Shown here: piece by piece, positions 9,907-18,122 of the stretch
Position numbering within the stretch: position 1 is the stretch's first letter
How the letters are laid out: each line of letters starts with the position of its first letter
Assembly: GCA_051453625.1 (NCBI GenBank)
Contig: JBOZIK010000001.1
Coordinates: 35,593,013-35,646,319 of the forward strand
Direction of reading: 5' to 3'
Origin: Welwitschia mirabilis
Taxonomy: Eukaryota; Gnetophyta; Gnetopsida; Welwitschiales
DNA length: 53,307 nucleotides
The notes under the pieces: generated by a model
Database searches by the model: none
What the model was told of the DNA's origin: nothing
Seen by the model: only the letters and a program-made list of their open reading frames with translations
Program-made: the position numbers and the translations under genes

Positions 9907-11206
9907 TGTTAGATTATATTTGTCAATTGATGTTAAACTAATATCTCTTGTGTAGTATAAAATATTGTATCTAGTGTGCAAATGAGACTGAGCTTTGTAG
10001 GTAAAAGAATTATAAAAAAAATGCATCAAAAACCTACTAAGATAAATTACCCTCTAGTGGTAGTCAACCGAATCCTAAAGCGGTTACCCGCACCTAAGGC
10101 TATTACAAGAAAAATAGACTGAACCCAGAGGGATCAATTAGATTCTGATGGGGTTGACCAGACCTATAACTTAAAAGTCAATTTTCTTGGACTGAATGAA
10201 AATGGGTTGATTGGATTTTTATGGGGTCTATTGGACCTGAGAAGATGATAGGTAATAATTATAGACCAAGAGGCAAGGGTCAACCACACCTAGGATGGGG
10301 TCGACTGAGCCCACATGGGGTCGACTGGATTTTTTTGGGGTTGACTAGATGGCATGAAAAAGTAAAATTTCTAAACATTATGTATCCATTTCCTAGCTAT
10401 TACCTAGTTGTTTTTTAACCGTTTATAGCTATTAGAGGTGCAATTTATTTGTAATAAACCTTATTAGCCCTCTATTATAAATAGCTATGCTATTGTCGAC
10501 CTAGAGATCTTTTGGCATTATTCTTATTTAACATAATCATTATAGATCTGAAAGATCAAGGTGTACTTTCATTGGTATATTATTGTATTGCTTTGCATCT
10601 GATTTAGAAAATTTATCTTTGGCATGAAAGCTTCATTCAAAATCATTTCTAAGATATTTATTATTGTGATCTATTGGAGAAGAGATCCATTTATTACACT
10701 GCTACAGAACATGTAATATCTAAGCAATCAAGGCATTACTTTATCACATCCATTACTTTTATAGGTTGATACTTAGCTTATAAAAGTCCATTTCAGAGGT
10801 TAAGAATTATCTTATAAAAGTCCATTACGAAGGTTGAGACTTAGCCAACAAAAGTCTGTTGTGAAGGTTGAGACTTAGCTTGTAAAAATCTGCTTGTAAG
10901 GGTTACACATAAACTTGGAAAACCTATGGTGTAATAGAGATCTGAGATTGAGATTGAGAGAGGCTGATGATAAAGAGTGGAGTAGGGGAGTTCTCGAATC
11001 ACTATAAATATGGCATGCATCGAATTTAGTAGCTTGTGCATTTTATTTTTGATTCTTTACTTTCAGTTTTTCATTATGATATGCACATGCTTAATTTAGT
11101 TATTTTTATATGTAAGCTATAATTTAGATAAACATATTTCAGATTTCTGGTTAAGTTTTAAAGAACCTATTCACACATCCTTGCCCCAGGGTTCTTAATC
11201 CTATCA
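9907..11206 (+). repeat. E1 3' LTR
   Basis: 1300 bp, TGTTAG...CTATCA, followed by the TSD copy ACTAA. It has the same internal plan as the 5' LTR: GTCGAC-type array, TATA box at 10476-10483 and the 34-bp repeats at 10763-10898, with many transitions. Confidence 0.92.
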
Positions 11207-11398
11207 ACTAAGACATATGTATGGAGGCTATATCATCCTTATCTTATCAAGGGTAGTGTCAAAATGCAATGGAGTCAGTCTATATGTATAGCATTATGAA
11301 AGTTCTTAGATGAAAGTGCTAGTCAGTAAATCTTACTAATGATTCAATGTAATAGTTCATCTACAAATATCAGTAAGACAAATAAATGGGATTCTATG
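11207..11398 (+). pseudogene. ACCase central-region relic, segment 2
   Basis: Continues segment 1 after E1: ETYVWRLYHPYLIKG and VKMQWSQS..IAL.KFLDE match the plant ACCase ETYxxRLYQPYxVKxS and VRMQWHRSGLIAxWEFLEE stretch. In-frame stops replace Trp or Gln codons. It is cut at 11398 by M1, whose TSD is CTATG; the frame resumes at 13018. Confidence 0.85.
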
Positions 11399-11878
11399 TG
11401 TTAAAAATAAAAGAGCCAAAACTAAATAGGAAAAGGATTCATGTAAAGGGAGTCATATGAAGGAAATCCCAGGAAGGCAATCCTATAAAGAGAGTCTAAT
11501 TTTATTTGATGTAACTAAAGAGTCTTTTATAGGCATACAAAGGAAATAATAGTTTTTCTTCTTTTTGTAACTGACCCACTAACTCCACTAACTTAATAAC
11601 TATTTCCCTTATTTTNNNNNNNNNNNNNNNNNNNNNNNNNNNNNNNNNNNNNNNNNNNNNNNNNNNNNNNNNNNNNNNNNNNNNNNNNNNNNNNNNNNNN
11701 NNNNNNNNNNNNNNNTGACCCACTAACGCCACTCACTTAATAACTATTTCCCTTATTTTTAGTAACTGATCCACTAACTTATAACTATTTTATTTCTTTT
11801 CTATAACTGACCTACTAACTAGTTTCTATTTTCATACCAACATTAAATTTTTGGCATTATTCAAAGAAAATTCCAATA
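11399..11878 (-). repeat. M1 3' LTR, with gap
   Basis: Minus-strand LTR with the same ends as 12669-13012. Its length is inflated by a 100-N gap and a 44-bp flank overlap (11572-11615 and 11716-11759). Confidence 0.8.
11616..11715. other. Assembly gap (100 N)
   Basis: A 44-bp sequence ending at 11615 is repeated with two mismatches starting at 11716. Confidence 0.95.
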
Positions 11879-12088
11879 ATCACCCCCTCAATGACACCCC
11901 CTTGATGTGTGTACTATTTAATTTCATGTCATACATCATTTATGAATCACATATTTTGGGAGGCCAATTATGTTCTCCTTCCAATTCTTAAAGGAATTTT
12001 CCAAACATGGTTTTAAGGACTCTTCCTTTAGTCCTTATTCTCTCCACCACTTCCTCTTGTAAAGTGGAATACAAACCATGTAATATGA

Positions 12089-12280
12089 GTGTGCCCTTTC
12101 CTTGCTTTAGGCTACACATTAAACTGGCTTCTTTGCCTTAAAGCTATATTTATGCCTCTCACATAAGAATCTTAGAACATATAAGTGTACCCTTTCCTTA
12201 CTTTGGGCTACCCATTAAACTGGCTTCTTTGCCTTGAAGCTACATTCATGCCTCTCACATGGGCATCTTAAAATCCCTTT
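12089..12280 (-). repeat. 96-bp tandem duplication inside M1 gag
   Basis: Two units of 96 bp (12089-12184, 12185-12280) share CTTTCCTT.CTTT.GGCTAC and ATTAAACTGGCTTCTTTGCC. The length is 32 codons, so the duplication kept the gag frame when it arose. Confidence 0.8.
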
Positions 12281-12600
12281 TCAAATCTTGTAGCTATGCT
12301 TACTTGACTCTGGTAAAATCTTGATATTTTTTCTTCATATAATTCCAAATATATTTGAATGTTTCTTTTTAAAGAATTGTCTCCAAGATTGGGTGATTAA
12401 TGACCTGAAATAAGTAATTTTTAGCCTTCAGAACCTTTAGCCTTCTAGCTTCAAGGGCTATTTTCTAGGTATTAGATATGACCGAGCCATCTTATAGTTC
12501 TCCAATTCCATTTTTAACAATGAAGCAATATTCCTTCGATCATAGGAAATTCTCCATCAGCTTGCATAAAAGATCCCTCTAAAGCCATTTGCTACTACAA
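12150..12600 (-). pseudogene. M1 copia gag fragment
   Basis: The minus strand reads LMENF..SKEY, then KAKNYLFQVINHPILETIL, then KYIWNYMKKKYQ and LQDLKRDFK, the order found in the N-terminal capsid region of many plant Ty1/copia Gag proteins. Stops are frequent. Nothing of protease or pol is present, so M1 could only move in trans. Confidence 0.75.
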
Positions 12601-12655
12601 ATATTAGTTTTTATTTGCTACTATAAATAAATATTACTAATGAAGAGAATTGTGG

Positions 12656-12667
12656 CTCAAATACCTA
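12656..12667 (-). other. M1 primer-binding site, degenerate
   Basis: The minus strand next to the LTR reads AGGTATTTGAGC, 9 of 12 matches to TGGTATCAGAGC (initiator tRNA-Met). It supports the minus orientation of M1. Confidence 0.55.
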
Positions 12668-12668
12668 A

Positions 12669-13012
12669 TGTTAAAAATAAAAGAGCCAAAACTAAATAGA
12701 AAGGGAGTTATGCAAAGGGAGTCATATAAAGGAAATCTAGAGAAGAGAGTCTTGTAAAGGAAGTCTAATTTTATTTGATGTAACTAGAGAGACTTTTATA
12801 GGTATATAAAGGAAATAATAGTTTTTCTTGTTTTTGTAATAGATCCACTAACTTCACTAACTTAATAACCATTTCCCTTCATTTTAGTAATTGATCCACT
12901 AATTCTATTAACTCAATAATTGTTTTCTTTCTTTCTGTAACTAACCTACTAACTCTTTTCTATTTTCATACCAACATTAAATTGTTGGTATTACCTAAAG
13001 AAAATTCCAATA
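12669..13012 (-). repeat. M1 5' LTR
   Basis: 344-bp minus-strand LTR without a gap, so the best estimate of true LTR length. Plus-strand ends are TGTTAAAA and CCAATA; TSD CTATG follows. Confidence 0.85.
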
Positions 13013-13235
13013 CTATGATCATTTTGAAATCTATTAATTTGCTTCTATCTGCAGTTGGTATAGCTCTAAAGGAAACAACACACATAATGCATTCATCTAT
13101 TAATAATTCTGTTTAAAATTGTATGACAGTTTCTTGATGTTTGTTAACATGCTCCATTTCAATTTAGTGGGAATTAATAACCTAATGGGTAGGCAATAAA
13201 TCAACTACTGACATGAATAGGAAGAGGCTCAAGTA
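13013..13235 (+). pseudogene. ACCase central-region relic, segment 3
   Basis: Continues from segment 2 in frame: WDSM/IILKSINLL and ALKETTH match plant ACCase WGAMVIIKS and ALRETNH. After a frameshift, LVGINNLMGRQ and EEAQV near 13165-13235 match the conserved VGINNQM..LQDSGDEDQAQ region. It stops there and a different gene relic starts within about 10 bp, so the boundary looks like a junction between captured fragments. Confidence 0.82.
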
Positions 13236-13240
13236 TAGAC

Positions 13241-14150
13241 AGTGTAGAAATGAGACATGGATTTTTCTCATTTTGCTTACTCTTTAGTTTGACACTCAAC
13301 CCTTGCTTTCTAAATTCTTTACTAGAAAAAAAAGTTATTATAACATATTTTGTACTTACCTGGGAATGTACAAATGTTTTGTGTGCTTTAATATTAATGT
13401 TATAAGATGGAAGCTTAGCACAACTAAGAAAAGAATGGATTCTTTTGGGTTTGTTAATGATCTCAAGACTTGCAACTACTATTTATGCTCTGTAGAATAG
13501 TAGGTTATAGCTTTCTTATTGAAATATTTACTCTCTTACCTTCATAATGCTTAACCAAACAAAGTTACTTTTCACTGTTATTTTCATGCAATTCATTTTA
13601 TGGTAGAAGTAGTCACCACAACAAATTAGGAATCTGTTTCTATTAATTAAAGCCACTTTGCTTATCAGTATAGGAGAGGGAACTGGTCATGGTTTTAAAG
13701 AGGTTAATCATGAGAAAGCATTTGTTTTTGATGTTATACCTATGATTATTGCTTTTATCTTGTCTATACTTACATCCTTACTTTTTTAGTGGGCATCGTG
13801 GGTCAAGAAAAGAAGCTCATACTTTCTATAGTTGGATGCTTGTGTATGTTGGAAAGCATACTTAAATCATCTAATGGTAAATCTATAGAAGAGGCTAGGT
13901 TGGTTGGACACTCACAACTCTTATTCCTATTTTACAAATGCAATTAGATGGATTTTAGTTGGAGTTGTTACTACTTAGTCTAGTGGTATATAAAAGGGAT
14001 TTGTTATTAAATCTACTCAGATTGTGATATCCTTCTTACAATTTATATTTAATGGTATACCTCCTTTTGTGTACATACTGATGGCTTTACCTCTCATGGT
14101 TACCAGTATCATTATTTACCAAAAGTACCCTTAAAAAAAAAAATAAAAGA
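13241..14150 (+). pseudogene. ROCK1-like nucleotide-sugar transporter relic, near full length, intron-free
   Basis: ROCK1-type proteins (DMT/NST family) carry UDP-GlcNAc/GalNAc across the ER membrane. The relic follows the plant protein from the first membrane segment (TWIFLILLTL, 13255) through QPLLSK, CTNVLCALILM, DGSLAQLRKEW, IYAL.NS, YSLTFIMLNQTKLLFT, the SIGEG loop (13667-13681), WASWVKKRSSYF, ILVGVVTT, KGFVIKS, LQFIFNGIPPFVYILMALPL and the end IIIYQKYP plus a lysine-rich tail coded by the A-run at 14133. It covers about 300 of the family's roughly 325 residues. One extra A in the run 13327-13333 shifts the frame; about ten stops, mostly at former Gln, Trp or Arg codons, break it. No intron is seen. 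The N-terminal tip is missing. Confidence 0.88.
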
Positions 14151-14460
14151 AATTATAAGAGATAACACTGTACTAGCTTACTACATTATAATGTGTTGTT
14201 CTTCTTTTTCCTTTACTTTCTAATGTATTATAAAATTTCATTTGATATCCTAGTTTTCTTTTTTTTAAAAAAAGAAATTTAAATAAGAGGATAAATAAAA
14301 GGAAGATATGCTAATTAAATGGAAGCATGATTAATAAAAATTAGAAATGTAGAATTTCTATATTATAGATATCACAAGTGGATGACCTCCCTCAAAACAT
14401 AAAATCTCATTTGTTTGTAATAATTGGACTTATTTATAGCTAAAAGTTTCTGTTTCTTTA
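14151..14460. other. AT-rich junction between ROCK1 relic and G1
   Basis: About 300 bp of AT-rich DNA with A and T runs. I see no LTR end of G1 here, so its 3' side is either truncated or joined to the host-gene cassette. Confidence 0.5.
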
Positions 14461-14464
14461 TCTT

Positions 14465-15162
14465 TCTAAAATAAAAGATCATTTTCTAAATGCTCAAAGT
14501 TGAATTTATCAAAATCTTTTAGGTTTTCTATCTTAAGTGGATTATCATATAGTGTAGGTTCATGTAACATTAGCCATCTTTCTTCAAGGGGATAATGTTG
14601 CAGAAATAAAATTGGCTTAATTTCATCATCTACATTCCATTCATCACCTAGGTCTTTCTTAGATATATCAAAAAAATCTAATTGTAAACTTTTTATTTCC
14701 TAAGTGACACTCCATCATCCCAGTTTTTATATCGATAATGTAATGGGCTATTTCACATAATGATCTATCTAGAAGTAATGGATAACTTTTGTTATGTTTG
14801 ACCTCTATTACAACCATATCTATTGGCTAGAATTCCTCTTTAATTTGAATCACTAAATATTTTATGATTCCTAAGGATGTATTAACTAATGTGTTTGTTA
14901 ATTTCAAGATAATTCAAGTAGTCTCTATTTTACCCTCTAAACTGAGTCTCTTACAAATATGTAATGGCATAATGTTAACATTTATTCCAATGTTAATTAA
15001 AGCCTTTTTTATTCTTTTGTTTTCCTCTATTGTGATACTAATGGTTGTTGCCCCTGGATTCTTAAACTTTGGAGATTTTTGTAAGACTAATTTGATTAGG
15101 AATTGAGCTAAAAATACTTTCCTAGATATAGTTTTTTTTCCCTTCTTATTAAGTCTTTTCAT
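14465..15162 (-). pseudogene. G1 gypsy protease relic
   Basis: Aspartic protease that cleaves Gag-Pol. The minus frame 15162-14914 reads KFKNPGATTISITIEENKR then KALINIGINVNIMPLHICKR, matching gypsy KFKDPGxxTIxCxIG..K.ALLDLGASVNLMPLS. The catalytic Asp of DLG/DxG is Asn (NIG), so the enzyme would be dead even without the stops. Downstream on the minus strand come NKSYPLLLDRSLCEIAHYII (family: PLILGRPFLATGRALI) and FEHLEND near 14480, the usual linker toward RT, where homology ends. It lies directly after gag. Confidence 0.82.
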
Positions 15163-16482
15163 AACTTAAAATGTTTTGGGTTTTCTTGCAAAAGTTTATG
15201 AAATGATAAGTTCATGCTTACATTTTACATAAAGGCTTTAAGATGATCATTAAAGGTTGGATTAGTGTCTCATCTAATAAGCCAAAGGATAGTAGGTTTC
15301 TTTTCTTTTTCTTATGAATAATTTTTATTATACTTTTATATTTAAAAAATAAAGGAAGTTCTAATTTTTTAATATTTTGATGTCCTCTTCTTCTCATCAT
15401 TTCTTATGTTGTTTTGAAAGGTTAAGGCTTCATAAGGAGAAGGGTTTATTTCATTTCCACTTCCTATCACAACTTTACAATCTTTTCTTACTTTGTTAGG
15501 ATTCAATAGAATTTGTGTTACTAATGATCCTTGTGGTCTTTAGTTTGCTAACATAGTTTGTTGAAGGAAATTTACTAAATTCTCAACATTAGAATTTATA
15601 TTTTCTTTAGATTCTCTAAGTTCATCAATTTCTCAGTGAATCGTTTTGATATTTAAAGTTTGATGAACTTGGTTGAAAGTTTGAATTTTTAAATCTACTT
15701 GTTAAAGGTTGAGGATTGGTTTGAAAATTTTTGAATTTATTATCAAAGTTTTCAAAATTAGATTATGCATGCATCCTAAATTGGAATTGGTTTTTCTTTT
15801 TGAAGTTTGAAGATTTTTTATTAAAAGCATAAAATTCTTCATAAATTCTTTTTTTATAGGTTGCTAATAAGGGACAATTCTTAGTTATAGGATAATTGGC
15901 TTCGCATAAGTCACAAGTTTGAACAACACTCTTTTTAGTTTCTAGTTTCGCATCTATATTTATCTTAGTATATTTTTTTCAAGGTTTCCATGAAATCTCT
16001 AATTAAATTTGTTGGTTTAGTTTTTATTCTTTCTACCTTATTTTCTTGTTTTACATCTTTTAAATATTTAATAAGTTGGTCTATAGTGTAGTTATCTCTA
16101 GATATTGATTTTGATCATGTTTGACTCACTTCAACAACTTCTTCTAATGTTTTCAAAGCATTTTTTAATGTGAGATTCATTAGGTTTCCATCACAAGAAA
16201 ACTTCATGAGTTATTTTATTGAGCAATTCAATCCACTATAAAAGTAATCTATTATTCTTCTCATGTGAATGCATCTATTGGATTAGAATGAAGTGTGATA
16301 AAGAATTGTTCATAGGTGAAAATCTTTATTTGGTTGTTGGTAAAAGTAAGTGACTTCTTTCTTTCTCTTCCTAATGGCTACTTCACTTACAAATCTCTTA
16401 ATAAAAGCTTTCTAGACTTGATTCCATATTTTTAAATTCTGGTAAAATATAATTATTAACCAAAGTTTTGCCTTTTCTTTCA

Positions 16483-17098
16483 NNNNNNNNNNNNNNNNNN
16501 NNNNNNNNNNNNNNNNNNNNNNNNNNNNNNNNNNNNNNNNNNNNNNNNNNNNNNNNNNNNNNNNNNNNNNNNNNNNNNNNNNNNNNNNNNNNNNNNNNNN
16601 NNNNNNNNNNNNNNNNNNNNNNNNNNNNNNNNNNNNNNNNNNNNNNNNNNNNNNNNNNNNNNNNNNNNNNNNNNNNNNNNNNNNNNNNNNNNNNNNNNNN
16701 NNNNNNNNNNNNNNNNNNNNNNNNNNNNNNNNNNNNNNNNNNNNNNNNNNNNNNNNNNNNNNNNNNNNNNNNNNNNNNNNNNNNNNNNNNNNNNNNNNNN
16801 NNNNNNNNNNNNNNNNNNNNNNNNNNNNNNNNNNNNNNNNNNNNNNNNNNNNNNNNNNNNNNNNNNNNNNNNNNNNNNNNNNNNNNNNNNNNNNNNNNNN
16901 NNNNNNNNNNNNNNNNNNNNNNNNNNNNNNNNNNNNNNNNNNNNNNNNNNNNNNNNNNNNNNNNNNNNNNNNNNNNNNNNNNNNNNNNNNNNNNNNNNNN
17001 NNNNNNNNNNNNNNNNNNNNNNNNNNNNNNNNNNNNNNNNNNNNNNNNNNNNNNNNNNNNNNNNNNNNNNNNNNNNNNNNNNNNNNNNNNNNNNNNNN
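16483..17098. other. Assembly gap (616 N)
   Basis: Sized gap within the G1 gag relic. I see no overlap between its flanks. Apparent ORFs spanning it are artefacts. Confidence 0.95.
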
Positions 17099-17337
17099 TG
17101 TAATTGGAAAAATAACCATATAAGTATGATCACTAATTCTTTTCTTTCCATTTCTAGAGGTAAGAACTAACTATTTAGTATTAGCAATGTGTTGGAGGGG
17201 ATCCTTATCATTTTTAGCACTAAATATGGGATAAGAATTTAAGTTTTTTAATTCAATGTCATCATTTGAAGTAAATTAAAAGAGGTTTGTATTTCACATT
17301 TTCTATTTGCTATCTGTTTTTTAAGAGTAAGATTTGC

Positions 17338-17477
17338 ATTAGGATGAGTGTTTAAAGATCCTATGACTTATCTTTATTTTTGCATAGTGTTTAACATTTT
17401 AAAACTATTAGGATGAGTGTTTGAAGATCCTATGACTTATCTTTATTTTCGCATAGTATTTAATATTCTAAAAATAT
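17338..17477. repeat. 70-bp tandem duplication in G1 leader/gag start
   Basis: Two adjacent copies beginning TTAGGATGAGTGTTTRAAGA at 17338 and 17408 differ at only a few positions, so this duplication is younger than most changes around it. Confidence 0.8.
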
Positions 17478-18104
17478 CTTTTTCTAGTTTATCTTCTAAA
17501 AAATTTTCATTCACTCAATTAGATTATGAAAAGATGCATTTAGAAGGTAGGTTATACATACCTAGGGATTACATACCTAATTTTGATTCGAAGTTGACTA
17601 ATCCTTCTTTGATATTTTCTTTTATTAATAGCCACTTTCTTTGATATTTCTTCCCCAAATTAACCATATCACAGCATGCTTAGTTCTTTTTATTTCCTTG
17701 AGTGTCATCTCCTTTAATGTTAAGACAATATCCTAGATGATAGGAAAACGAAAAATAAAAATAAAAATTAAAAAACAAAGAAAATAAAAGTTGTCAAATA
17801 ACAGAGAAATAAAAACTGACAGTCATTTTCCTCATCATCTAAATGATAGAGGGGATAATATGAAAATCTTTATTTTTATGACTATAACAATCATAAATTT
17901 TTTTAATTAAACTGTTATCTTCCAAATCATCAGGATGACAGTGAGGGTAACAAAGCATTATTACAGAATGAAAAACCAAAAAATGTGAAATAAAAACCTA
18001 TGATTCTAATTAGGAATATAATGTGACTATAAATAAACATTTAAACTAAAATCTAGTCTACTCATCTAAGTAATGATAATCATCAAACTCCTCAGCAGCA
18101 TTTT

Positions 18105-18122
18105 CTAGCAATGACCCCAAGA
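18105..18122 (-). other. G1 primer-binding site, decayed
   Basis: The minus strand next to the LTR reads TGGGGTCATTGCTAGAAA. It differs from TGGCGCCGTTGCCGGGGA, the PBS common in plant gypsy elements, at seven sites, six of them C-to-T or G-to-A. Confidence 0.6.

Larger units (their letters stand above)
2820..11206 (+). mobile_element. E1: non-autonomous SIRE-like Ty1/copia LTR retrotransposon
   Basis: Complete element bounded by two 1300-bp LTRs (TGTTAG...CTATCA) and a 5-bp target duplication, ACTGA at 2815-2819 and ACTAA at 11207-11211 (one G-to-A change). Order: 5' LTR, initiator-tRNA-Met PBS, gag with two zinc knuckles, DSx-type protease with start of the pre-integrase region, promoter-like module, separate ORF2 of about 346 codons, PPT, 3' LTR. 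Integrase, reverse transcriptase and RNase H are absent. Independent element E2 has the same layout, so the deletion is ancestral and the family must have moved using enzymes supplied in trans. The LTRs agree at roughly four of five positions over the first 350 bp by eye, so the insertion is old. The 3' half is duplicated across a 100-N gap, so the true length is probably about 7.0 kb. Confidence 0.9.
11399..13012 (-). mobile_element. M1: short non-autonomous copia LTR element
   Basis: Two direct repeats, 11399-11878 and 12669-13012, share TGTTAAAAATAAAAGAGCC and AAAGAAAATTCCAATA at their ends and are flanked by a perfect 5-bp TSD, CTATG (11394-11398 and 13013-13017). Read on the minus strand, the 5' LTR is followed by a PBS-like AGGTATTTGAGC, and the 3' LTR is preceded by a purine tract TGAGGGGGTGAT. 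The 790-bp interior holds only a copia gag fragment. The true size is about 1.5 kb. It lies inside the ACCase relic. Confidence 0.85.
15170..17650 (-). pseudogene. G1 gypsy gag relic
   Basis: Retrotransposon gag domain: KAKLWLIIIF, AFIKRFVSE and VTYFYQQPNKDF (16270-16470) match the helical core where plant gypsy Gag has WLxSLPPGSI..W and F.QxxxE. FYSGLNCSIK follows near 16220-16250. A zinc knuckle at 15874-15915 reads CDLC-EANYP-ITKN-C with Pro in the His position. A possible N-terminal FELK/EDP-type region appears as IELKNLNSYP and NDKDPLQHI at 17190-17260. A 616-N gap (16483-17098) removes part of the core. Stops and frameshifts are many. Lineage is assigned by pattern as Athila/Tat-like. 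Confidence 0.72.

Noticed and set aside
14133-14143. Poly-A run after the ROCK1 relic as a retroposon poly-A tail
   Set aside because: ROCK1-type proteins end in a lysine-rich tail, and the A-run is in frame as Lys codons, so it is coding-derived. No other poly-A tail is seen.
16412-17151. Long open frames of 211-235 codons on both strands
   Set aside because: They consist almost wholly of N; the same applies to 18505-19428 and the short frames over 100-N gaps.
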